From assembly GCA_015491705.1 (NCBI GenBank), contig WFVK01000140.1, positions 1-6,271 on the forward strand: a stretch of DNA of 6,271 nt, in the 5' to 3' direction. Position numbers and translations under genes: made by a program. Positions 1-6,242 of this stretch are shown in pieces. Source of the DNA: Nitrospirota bacterium. GTDB taxonomy: Bacteria; Nitrospirota; Thermodesulfovibrionia; UBA6902. Under the pieces are notes generated by a model, which saw only the letters and a program-made list of their open reading frames with translations, was not told the DNA's origin and ran no database searches. Numbering within the stretch: the first letter of the stretch is position 1; every line of letters begins with the position of its first letter.

Positions 1-240
1 GGCAGTTCTTTCTTTGAAAAAGAGACACTGACGATGCTCCGTATCAATATCAGGACCGAAATTAATATAAGTACAACGAGTAAGTAATTGACAAAATGGA
101 ATTTTTTTAATGAAAATTCAAGCATTTTTATTAGCTTAAACGATTGCATGCTCTCTGTCAATAATGCAGGGGACAGCCCCAGCGGCCCGCGGTGAAAAAC
201 GGAACAGTCCGGGGCCGCCGCAGTGCAAACAGGGAGGGCC

Positions 241-265
241 CGCGGGGTTTGCAATTTTCCCCGCG
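241..265 (+). terminator. GC-rich hairpin with short T-rich tail, possible attenuator or upstream terminator
   Basis: A perfect 7 bp stem CGCGGGG/CCCCGCG closes an 11-nt loop (248-258) and is followed by TTTGATT rather than a clean T-run, so it is only terminator-like. It lies 133 nt before the cooS start. It cannot form together with the alternative stem at 224-230/247-253 except as a pseudoknot, because the two share base 247 and their arms interleave. It could end a transcript from upstream, act as an attenuator, or be incidental. Confidence 0.3.
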
Positions 266-381
266 TTTGATTAAACTTTTACCGTCAACCGCCCGGAATC
301 ACGAAATTTTTTCTGAACGAATGCCGCGGGGCTCTTCATGCCGGGAGGGAGAGAACATCAGGAATCGCAGGACTAATAATC

Positions 382-391
382 TAAGGAGGTG
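382..391 (+). promoter_or_regulatory. Very strong Shine-Dalgarno deciding the cooS start
   Basis: TAAGGAGGTG is a 10-base match to the complement of the 16S rRNA 3' end. It sits 7 nt before the ATG at 399. No comparable site precedes the upstream in-frame GTG (192) or ATG (321), so it fixes the start of CooS at 399. Confidence 0.9.
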
Positions 392-398
392 TTTGCGG

Positions 399-2315
399 AT
401 GTCTGACCAGGAGAAATCAACTGACAGTGCAACATTGTGGGCGATAGGTGAAGCCCGGAAGGCCGGAATTCAAACCGTGTGGGACAGGTATCAGGCGCAG
501 GTTCCGCAGTGCGGATTCGGCGAGACAGGGCTCTGCTGCCGGCACTGCCTGCAGGGGCCGTGCAGGATAGACCCGTTCGGCGAAGGCCCGCGCACGGGTG
601 TATGCGGCGCGAATGCGGATGTGATGGTCGCAAGGGGGCTCTCAAGGGCGATTGCGGCAGGCGCTGCATCACACGGCGGCCATGCAAAGCACCTGGCCCA
701 TACCCTCCTGAAGTCGGCAAAGGGGGAGGCCGCGGATTATCCTCTCAAGGATGAGGCGAAGCTAAGGGCGGTGGCGGCGCGGACAGGGATAAAGACAGAG
801 GGCAGGGATGCGCGGGAGATAGCCGTTGATGTCGCTGAAAAGGCGCTCCGGGAGTTTTCTGAAAAAGAATCCCCCCTCGCATGGGCGGCGGCGACCGTTA
901 CAAAGGGGCGTGTCGAGACGTTTCTGAAGCTCGGGGTAGCGCCCGTGGGCATAGACAGCGCAGTGGCCGAGTCAATGCACAGGACCACTTACGGTGTCGA
1001 CGCCGACCCTGTAAACATCCTGCTCGGCGCTGTAAAATGCGCTCTTGCCGATTATGCGGCCTGTCACATGGCTACCGACATCGCGGACATACTGTTCGGC
1101 ACCCCGCAGCCGGTGGTGACCCGCGCAAACCTCGGTGTAATAAAGAGTGATTCGATAAACATCGCCCTTCACGGCCATAACCCCCTCTTAAGCGACATAA
1201 TCGTGCAGGTTGCCGGGGAACAGGAAATGAAAGACCTTGCAGCGGCAGCCGGTGCATCAGGCGGTATAAATATTGTGGGTGTCTGCTGCACCGGCAATGA
1301 AGTCATGATGCGGCACAGGATACCCCTGGCTACAAGTTCCGTATCGCAGGAGACGGCCATAGCAACAGGCGCGCTTGACGCAATGGTTGTTGATTACCAG
1401 TGCATAATGCCCGCGCTTGCAGGAGTCGCCGAATGCTATCATACGCGGCTGATAACAACCATGCAGATTGCAAAGATTCCGGATGCCCTGCATATAGAAT
1501 TCTCGGAGGCGGGGGCCCGGGACTGCGCAAAAGAGATTATCAGGGCCGCGGCAGATGCCTTCGGGAAAAGGGACCCCGCAAAGATAAGCATCCCTGATAT
1601 ATCAAGCGCGGCCTTTGCAGGGTTTTCAGCCGAAGCGATTCTTTCAGCGCTCTCGCTTTTAAACAGAGACGACCCGCTCAGGCCCCTTACAGACAACATT
1701 GCCTCGGGCAGTATCTACGGCGTATGCCTCTTTGCAGGCTGCAATAATGTAAAGATCGCACAGGATGCCGGTTACACGGCCATGATAACCGAGCTTGCCA
1801 AAAACAATGTCCTTATTCTTGCCACGGGCTGCGCCTCCGGGGCCTTTGCAAGGCACGGTTTCATGACGCAGGAGGCGACTGAAAAATATGCCGGGGACGG
1901 CCTGAAGGGCGTCCTTACGGCGGTAGGGCAGGCGGCAGGTCTTAACGGCCCCCTGCCGCTCGTGCTGCACATGGGCTCGTGTGTAGACAACTCGAGGGCG
2001 GCGGATATTGCAGTGGCGGTTGCGGATAAACTGGGAGTTGACCTGAATATGCTCCCTGTCGTGGCCTCCGCGCCGGAGCCGGTGACTGAAAAGGCCGTTG
2101 CAATCGGCACATGGGCGGTTGCAGCAGGGCTTCCAACCCATCTCGGCATTGTGCCGCCGGTCCTCGGGAGCAGGACCGTCACAGAGGTGCTGACATCCAC
2201 GGCAAAAGAACTCTTCGGCGGCTATTTTATTGTTGAGACCGACCCTCTGAAGGCGGCGGAGAAGCTCATCTCCGTGCTCGGCGAAAGACGCAGGGGCCTC
2301 GGTCTCGACTCATGA
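399..2315 (+). CDS. cooS: Anaerobic Ni-Fe-S carbon monoxide dehydrogenase catalytic subunit
   Basis: CooS catalyses CO + H2O -> CO2 + 2H+ + 2e- as a cytoplasmic homodimer. The product is 638 residues, the usual family length. By comparison with the Carboxydothermus and Rhodospirillum enzymes, I see the D-cluster cysteines C38 and C46, the B-cluster C47, C50, C55 and C69, and the C-cluster ligands H260 (in HGHNP), C297 (CCTGNE), C335 (DYQC), C448 (AGCNN), C478 (ATGC) and C528 (MGSC). The general-base Lys is K565 in EKAVAIGTW, and the proton-path histidines H92, H95, H98 and H101 lie in SHGGHAKH and just after. Nothing essential is missing, so the enzyme should be active if nickel is inserted. 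The start at 399 is chosen for its 10-base Shine-Dalgarno; an in-frame open stretch back to GTG 192 is not family-like. The gene runs into cooF after 10 bp, so the two are surely co-transcribed. No cooC, acsB or hydrogenase gene is present in the window. Confidence 0.97.
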   Translation: MSDQEKSTDSATLWAIGEARKAGIQTVWDRYQAQVPQCGFGETGLCCRHCLQGPCRIDPFGEGPRTGVCGANADVMVARGLSRAIAAGAASHGGHAKHLAHTLLKSAKGEAADYPLKDEAKLRAVAARTGIKTEGRDAREIAVDVAEKALREFSEKESPLAWAAATVTKGRVETFLKLGVAPVGIDSAVAESMHRTTYGVDADPVNILLGAVKCALADYAACHMATDIADILFGTPQPVVTRANLGVIKSDSINIALHGHNPLLSDIIVQVAGEQEMKDLAAAAGASGGINIVGVCCTGNEVMMRHRIPLATSSVSQETAIATGALDAMVVDYQCIMPALAGVAECYHTRLITTMQIAKIPDALHIEFSEAGARDCAKEIIRAAADAFGKRDPAKISIPDISSAAFAGFSAEAILSALSLLNRDDPLRPLTDNIASGSIYGVCLFAGCNNVKIAQDAGYTAMITELAKNNVLILATGCASGAFARHGFMTQEATEKYAGDGLKGVLTAVGQAAGLNGPLPLVLHMGSCVDNSRAADIAVAVADKLGVDLNMLPVVASAPEPVTEKAVAIGTWAVAAGLPTHLGIVPPVLGSRTVTEVLTSTAKELFGGYFIVETDPLKAAEKLISVLGERRRGLGLDS

Positions 2316-2325
2316 GGAGGCTGCA

Positions 2326-2814
2326 ATGAAACAGATATTCGTAAGACCCGACAGGTGCATGGCATGCAGGAGCTGCGAGACAGCCTGCGCGGTTCAGCAC
2401 TCGGCGGATAAGACACTGTTTTCGGCGGTGCTTCAGGAGCCCCCTCCGATGAAGAGGCTCTTCGTCGGGGCTGCGGAAGGCATAAGGATGCCTGTAATAT
2501 GCCGGCACTGCGAGGATGCGCCGTGCCTGAGGGCATGTATAAGCGGCTGTCTCTACAGGGACGATCACGGTTTTGTAAGGAGAAGAAAAGAGCGGTGCAT
2601 CGGCTGCTGGACATGTATTATGCTCTGCCCCTTCGGCGTTATAACAAGGGACAGCGAGAAACACATTGCGGTTAAATGCGACCGCTGCCACAAACTGGAT
2701 ATACCCGCGTGCGTGAATGCCTGCCCCACGCGCGCCCTGGTCATGGCCGAACCTGAAGAGGTTGCGGCGGACAGGAGGCAAAAGGCGTTGCTCGCCGCAT
2801 CCGGCGGGGACTGA
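2326..2814 (+). CDS. cooF: CooF-type 4Fe-4S ferredoxin, electron acceptor of CO dehydrogenase
   Basis: This 162-residue protein is a CooF/HycB/DmsB-type polyferredoxin with four cluster-binding motifs: C11-x2-C14-x2-C17-x3-C21; C59-x2-C62-x4-C67-x3-C71; C91-x2-C94-x2-C97-x3-C101-P; and C118-x2-C121-x7-C129-x3-C133-P. That is 16 ligands for four [4Fe-4S] clusters. A seventeenth cysteine, C75, lies just after the second motif. There is no signal peptide, Tat motif or membrane segment, so it should be cytoplasmic. Its place directly behind cooS, with AGGAGG at 2315-2320 overlapping the cooS stop and 5 nt before the ATG, indicates that it carries electrons from CooS. The next gene, a flavin oxidoreductase, is the probable recipient. 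Related ferredoxin subunits also serve formate dehydrogenases and hydrogenases, but the context makes CooF by far the best call. Confidence 0.92.
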   Translation: MKQIFVRPDRCMACRSCETACAVQHSADKTLFSAVLQEPPPMKRLFVGAAEGIRMPVICRHCEDAPCLRACISGCLYRDDHGFVRRRKERCIGCWTCIMLCPFGVITRDSEKHIAVKCDRCHKLDIPACVNACPTRALVMAEPEEVAADRRQKALLAASGGD

Positions 2815-2833
2815 CCTTTCATGCCGGTATTGC

Positions 2834-2893
2834 GTAAACCTTAATGTTGCATGGAACCGGCGGCAGATGTTTTAATGCAACTGTAAGGTAAAC
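2834..2893 (+). repeat. Imperfect 19-bp inverted repeat abutting the oxidoreductase ribosome binding site
   Basis: The left arm (2834-2852) and the right arm (2875-2893) are complementary at 15 of 19 positions, including an unbroken 7 bp inner block (GTTGCAT with ATGCAAC) and an inner CCTTA/TAAGG block, around a 22-nt spacer. The right arm ends at the base before GGAGG (2894-2898). It could be an operator or an mRNA hairpin affecting translation of the third gene. This structure was seen by eye; its function is unknown. Confidence 0.5.
2847..2876 (+). promoter_or_regulatory. Possible internal sigma-70-type promoter before the oxidoreductase gene
   Basis: TTGCAT (2847-2852) and TTTAAT (2871-2876) are separated by 18 nt. 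The -10 matches TATAAT at 5 of 6 positions; the -35 matches TTGACA only in TTG. It lies inside the inverted repeat, so a regulator binding the repeat would cover the promoter. Read-through from cooSF is equally possible. Confidence 0.25.
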
Positions 2894-2905
2894 GGAGGAT
2901 ACATA

Positions 2906-4144
2906 GTGGACTATATCATCATAGGTGGAGGTATTGCAGGGATAACCGCTGCAAAGACCATACGACGGAGGGACAGACACGCCGGGATCACGATAATCTC
3001 CGGGGAAAAGGTCTGCCCGTACTACAGGCCCATGATCCCCCTGTTAATTGAAGACGACGATGCGGATGTCACGTATGCCGGGGACCCCCTGGGTAAATAT
3101 GAGATTGCTCTCCTGCATGACAGGGTGGAACACGTGGCGGCAGAGGAACGGGAGGTGGTGCTTGCCGGGGGCAGAAGGCGCGGCTTTGACAGGCTCCTTA
3201 TCGCCACAGGCAGCCGGCCGGTTATCCCCCGTATCGAGGGCATCAGCGGCCCGGGCGTATTTACTTTAAGGACGGTTGACGACGCACTCGGGATAAAGGC
3301 CGCGCTGCACGGCGTGAAAAAGGCCGCTGTAATAGGCGGCGGCTTCGTGGGGATAAAGGCTGCCCTGGCGCTGTGCAGGCGGGGCATAGAGGTCACAATA
3401 GTCGAACAGCTCGGGCAGATACTTCCCCGGCGGCTTGACGCGAGGGCAGCGGAGATTGTCTCGGAGGCGCTTGCCCGCAGGGGCATAAGGATACTCACCG
3501 GCAGCGCCGTCTCCGGGATAATGCATGACGGCGGCAGGATCGCCGTCAGACTCGAATCCGGCAGTATAACGGAAGCGGGTCTGGTGGTTGTGGCGGCGGG
3601 GGTAAGACCGGATATCGAAACATTCAGGGATTCCGGGATAAAAACCGGGCTTGGAATCCGGGTCGGCGGAATGCTTGAGACAAACATCCCCGGCATCTAT
3701 GCCGCGGGGGATGTGGTTGAGTTCAGGGACCTGTTGACCGGCAGGCCCTCTGTAAGCGGCCTCTGGAGCAATGCAGAGGAGATGGGACGTATTGCAGGGG
3801 CGAACATGGCCGGTGACAGGATAAAATTCGGGGGTTTCCTGCCTGTGATGAACGCGGCGGAGATTGCGGATATCCCGATAGTGTCAGCGGGAATCATTGA
3901 ACCCCTCGAAGAGGGATATGAGACCGTCATAGACGAGGGGCCGGGGAGATACAGGAGGCTTGTCTTCCGGGGGGACATGCTTTATGGGGTTTTATTTATC
4001 GGGGATGTGCGGAATGCGGGCATATACGTTAACCTGCTGAAAAACAGGATACCTCTCGGCGCCCTGATGGAAAAGGCCGCAAGCGGTGACCTTCGGTATG
4101 TTCATTTTGTAAAAACGCACCCGCCCGCGGGGCTTGCGCTCTGA
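2906..4144 (+). CDS. FAD-dependent NAD(P)H oxidoreductase of the CO dehydrogenase operon
   Basis: This 412-residue two-dinucleotide-fold flavoprotein (pyridine nucleotide-disulfide reductase superfamily, close to NADH-rubredoxin reductase and NADH oxidase types) should move electrons between the CooF ferredoxin and NAD(P). The FAD fold begins at residue 4 with GGGIAG (7-12) and an acidic E34. ATGSRP (100-105) is the conserved central motif, the NAD fold has GGGFVG (144-149), and AAGD (266-269) closes the FAD site. E167, at the end of the second NAD-fold strand, favours NADH over NADPH. C37 precedes PYYRP, the rubredoxin-reductase-like segment. It is not clearly aligned with the redox cysteine of NADH oxidases or CoA-disulfide reductases, which lies a few residues later. 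No membrane segment is visible. The start is GTG, with GGAGG 7 nt upstream; the next ATG is residue 43 and would destroy the FAD fold. The cooS-cooF-oxidoreductase order recurs in anaerobes and is taken to produce NAD(P)H from CO. The alternatives are oxygen or peroxide defence using CO-derived or NADH electrons. Confidence 0.88.
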   Translation: MDYIIIGGGIAGITAAKTIRRRDRHAGITIISGEKVCPYYRPMIPLLIEDDDADVTYAGDPLGKYEIALLHDRVEHVAAEEREVVLAGGRRRGFDRLLIATGSRPVIPRIEGISGPGVFTLRTVDDALGIKAALHGVKKAAVIGGGFVGIKAALALCRRGIEVTIVEQLGQILPRRLDARAAEIVSEALARRGIRILTGSAVSGIMHDGGRIAVRLESGSITEAGLVVVAAGVRPDIETFRDSGIKTGLGIRVGGMLETNIPGIYAAGDVVEFRDLLTGRPSVSGLWSNAEEMGRIAGANMAGDRIKFGGFLPVMNAAEIADIPIVSAGIIEPLEEGYETVIDEGPGRYRRLVFRGDMLYGVLFIGDVRNAGIYVNLLKNRIPLGALMEKAASGDLRYVHFVKTHPPAGLAL

Positions 4145-4171
4145 ATCCGCAGACCGGCGAAATGTTTCAGA
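4140..4171. repeat. Short inverted repeat spanning the two convergent stop codons
   Basis: TCTGAA (4140-4145) and TTCAGA (4166-4171) are perfect complements around 20 nt. The oxidoreductase stop (TGA, 4142-4144) and the ATPase stop (TCA on plus, 4167-4169) each lie within an arm. The genes are only 22 bp apart. There is no T-run on either side, so this is not a recognisable intrinsic terminator, and I see no other one between the genes. Confidence 0.3.
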
Positions 4172-5918
4172 ATGCCTTTATGACCTGATTGACGGCGCTG
4201 CCCCGCCTTTTCGAGAGAATCTCCAGGTATGGAATCTTGGAGATGACTTCTTCAAAAGTTGTAATGCCTTCCTGTATTTTCGACCAGGCGTCTTCAAACA
4301 TTGTCCGGGTGCCGGATTCCATTACACATTCCCAGAGTTCGTCTTCCGTGTAGTCTTTTGATATTAAGCGTTTGAGTTTTGTATTCATTCTCAGTAACTC
4401 ATAGATACCGACCCTGCCTTTGTAACCGGTGTTGTTGCACTTGTTGCAGCCGCTTCCCCTGTAAAACTCCTTTACCGGAGGAAGATTGAACTTGGCTGCT
4501 TCTTCAGGGGGCGGTATCCTGATCTTGCAGTTCGGGCATATCTTCCTTATCAGCCTCTGGGCAATGACACCTGAAACGGCGGATGTAACCAGAAAGGGCT
4601 CCAGGCCTATGTCTATCAGCCGCGAGATGGTGGAGACCGTATCATTGGTGTGCAGGGTGCTTAATACGAGATGCCCGGTCAGCGCGGCCCTTGCCCCGAT
4701 TTCAGCGGTGTCGAGGTCCCTGATCTCACCGACCATAACTATATCGGGGTCCTGCCTGAGCACGGAGCGGAGCGCATTTGCAAATGTAAAACCGATGCTG
4801 TCGTTGATGCCTACCTGTGTTATCTCTGCAAGTTTATATTCGACAGGATCCTCAAGTGTGATGATGTTCTTGGTCTCATCCTTGACCTGCTGCAGGATGG
4901 AATACAGGGTGGTGGTTTTTCCGCTTCCGGTAGGGCCTGTCACGAGCAGCATGCCCTGCGGCTGCGTGAATATCTCCATAAGCGGGTTCAGTACATTTTC
5001 GGCGATGCCGAGCTGGCTGAGAGGGATCAGGCCTGTAGTTGGATCGAGCAGCCTTATGACGACCTTCTCGCCGTAAACCGAGGGGAGCGTCGATATTCTC
5101 AGGTCCACACTCTTGTTTTCCAGCCGTAAAGCGCTCCTGCCGTCCTGGGGGAATCTTTTGTTTGTTATATCGAGGTTTGATATGATCTTTATCCTTGATA
5201 TGACCGCATCCTGTATCTGTTTCGGATAGCTCTGTATATTCTTGAGCGCGCCGTCGATCCTGTAGCGGACCTGCACGTATTTTTCCCTCGGCTCGATGTG
5301 AATATCGCTTGCATTGCATTTTACGGCATCGGCTATAACCATGGTGACGAGCCTTATGATAGGAGGCGCCTCGCTGTTTTTGTACATGGACTGCAGACTG
5401 ACGTGCTGGGTGTCCTCCTCAACCTTCTCTTTGATGAATTCAACCTCGTCGTATGAGGGCAGTTCCTTCAGCACATCCCATGTGGCTTCCGCGGAACCGT
5501 AAAAGTTCTCGATCGCATTAAGGATGTTGTTCTCCGAGGAAATGGCGACGCTCAGCTTGAGCCCCGTCTCAAAAGAAATATCCTCTATGGTCTCCCAGTC
5601 AAGGGGGTTGGCCATTGCGAGCGTAAGAACCTTGCCCTTGAGTTCAAGGGGAAGAATGAGTTTCCGTTCGGCGGTTTCCCTGGGCACAAGCGCAAGCACC
5701 TCGCTGGATGGGGAATAATCATTACAGTCCACCATCTGCAGCGAGAGCTGTTTTGTCAGGGTTTCGGCGACCTGCATCTCATTTATGTAGCCCAGTTCAA
5801 TGAGTACCTTGCCGAGTTTCTTGTTTTTGCCTTTCTGGACGGCAAGGGCATGTTCGAGCTGCTCTTCAGTAATCAGGCCTTCTTCAATAAGGATTTCGCC
5901 CAGCTTCTTTTTTGCCAT
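4167..5918 (-). CDS. pilB: GspE/PilB-family assembly ATPase (type IV pilus extension or type II secretion)
   Basis: This 583-residue hexameric motor ATPase powers pilus or pseudopilus assembly on the cytoplasmic side of the inner membrane. The N-terminus has two 24-residue MshEN units (5-28 and 34-57) split by 5 residues, the layout known to bind cyclic-di-GMP. The remainder of the N-terminal domain runs to about 141. In the motor domain, the Walker A motif is GPTGSGKTT (328-336), the Asp box is ITLEDPVEY (353-361), the Walker B is DIVMVGEIRD with catalytic E398, and the His box is TGHLVLSTLHTND (414-426). A zinc-type tetracysteine is formed by C461, C464, C491 and C494. All active-site elements are intact. 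The ATG at 5918 is preceded by GGAG (5929-5926) with a 7-nt gap. PilB is favoured over GspE by overall resemblance, but no pilC, pilT or gsp neighbour lies in the window, so the symbol is provisional. It converges on the CO operon and shares no evident function with it. Confidence 0.9.
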   Translation of the reverse strand: MAKKKLGEILIEEGLITEEQLEHALAVQKGKNKKLGKVLIELGYINEMQVAETLTKQLSLQMVDCNDYSPSSEVLALVPRETAERKLILPLELKGKVLTLAMANPLDWETIEDISFETGLKLSVAISSENNILNAIENFYGSAEATWDVLKELPSYDEVEFIKEKVEEDTQHVSLQSMYKNSEAPPIIRLVTMVIADAVKCNASDIHIEPREKYVQVRYRIDGALKNIQSYPKQIQDAVISRIKIISNLDITNKRFPQDGRSALRLENKSVDLRISTLPSVYGEKVVIRLLDPTTGLIPLSQLGIAENVLNPLMEIFTQPQGMLLVTGPTGSGKTTTLYSILQQVKDETKNIITLEDPVEYKLAEITQVGINDSIGFTFANALRSVLRQDPDIVMVGEIRDLDTAEIGARAALTGHLVLSTLHTNDTVSTISRLIDIGLEPFLVTSAVSGVIAQRLIRKICPNCKIRIPPPEEAAKFNLPPVKEFYRGSGCNKCNNTGYKGRVGIYELLRMNTKLKRLISKDYTEDELWECVMESGTRTMFEDAWSKIQEGITTFEEVISKIPYLEILSKRRGSAVNQVIKAF

Positions 5919-6017
5919 ACGTTATCTCCACACAGGCAGACATAACAAGTTCCGCCCCCGGATATATACCCTTAAGTTAATTATAAATAAGCCCAACGAC
6001 TCTCACCGGTTTGCCGG
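5919..6017 (-). promoter_or_regulatory. Upstream region of the ATPase gene with candidate -10 box
   Basis: Reading on the minus strand towards the ATPase start, a perfect TATAAT lies at 5985-5980, about 60 nt before the ATG. The hexamer 17 nt further upstream (CGGTGA, 6008-6003) does not resemble TTGACA, so the promoter is uncertain. I looked for a sigma-54 GG-N10-GC arrangement because many pilus genes use it, and saw no convincing one. A short hairpin ACCGG-TTTG-CCGGT (6005-6018) straddles the outer edge of this region; it has no T-run. Confidence 0.3.
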
Positions 6018-6242
6018 TCACATTATCTTATCGGTCAAAATCACCCTCCTCTTGAGATGAGGATTCAGGAAAAAGAGAGCCGCCTTCCCGTTTTTTTCAT
6101 CAAGTTGCTTCCGTTGATCCTCCAACATTTGCAGAGTCTCAGCCAGACGGAATATTATAATATAACCTAAACCGGGGATTCCTGTTGAGAGTAAAGATGA
6201 ATTTCTCCATGCTTCCGTGACCGGTATGCAACGTAAAGGCAT
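6018..6242 (-). CDS. Doubtful 74-codon open frame, unrecognised
   Basis: The frame runs upstream of the ATPase gene on the same strand, ending about 100 nt before it. I do not recognise the product. It has a short hydrophobic stretch near residues 21-32 (GIPGLGYIIIFR) followed by a charged, Leu-rich, possibly coiled-coil segment (LAETLQMLEDQRKQLDEK) and a basic tail. No Shine-Dalgarno precedes the ATG at 6242: the upstream sequence is AT-rich. Third-position GC is low in the first half, unlike the neighbouring genes. It may be a decayed gene fragment, a small protein, or chance. The rest of 5919-6271 holds no other gene that I can see. Confidence 0.2.
   Translation of the reverse strand: MPLRCIPVTEAWRNSSLLSTGIPGLGYIIIFRLAETLQMLEDQRKQLDEKNGKAALFFLNPHLKRRVILTDKIM

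Larger units (their letters stand above)
88..398 (+). other. Structured untranslated leader upstream of cooS
   Basis: No gene is recognisable in this stretch. The first part (to about 165) is AT-rich and starts with a perfect TTGACA (88-93); a weak -10-like GAAAAT lies 18 nt downstream (112-117), so a sigma-70-type promoter is possible but poorly supported. The second part is GC-rich and contains perfect inverted repeats: GCGGCCC/GGGCCGC (182-188 with 212-218), TGCAAAC/GTTTGCA (224-230 with 247-253) and CGCGGGG/CCCCGCG (241-247 with 259-265). The frame of cooS happens to stay open upstream to a GTG at 192. The strong ribosome binding site just before 399 and the absence of CooS-like residues in those 69 codons argue that it is untranslated. 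I found no canonical CooA/CRP site (TGTSR-N6-YSACA). Confidence 0.55.

Noticed and set aside
1..87. Open frame from the window edge to a stop at 85-87, a possible tail of an upstream gene
   Set aside because: Only 28 codons, unrecognised, and well within chance for an open frame of this length.
155..176. CooA/CRP-type operator upstream of cooS (TGTCA ... GGACA)
   Set aside because: The half-sites are 10 nt apart rather than the 6 nt required by CRP-family dimers.
192..398. N-terminal extension of CooS from GTG 192 (69 extra codons)
   Set aside because: No ribosome binding site at 192. The residues resemble nothing in CooS, and the 10-base Shine-Dalgarno plus family length support the ATG at 399. 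The open frame follows from GC-rich sequence.
1659..2141. Antisense 160-codon frame inside cooS, and similar antisense frames inside the other genes
   Set aside because: They lie opposite strongly supported coding sequence, have Cys/Arg/Pro-rich compositions typical of shadow frames, and show no family motifs.
4120..4200. Intrinsic terminator after the oxidoreductase gene
   Set aside because: GC-rich bits such as GCCCGCGGGGC lie inside the coding end and no T-run follows on either strand.
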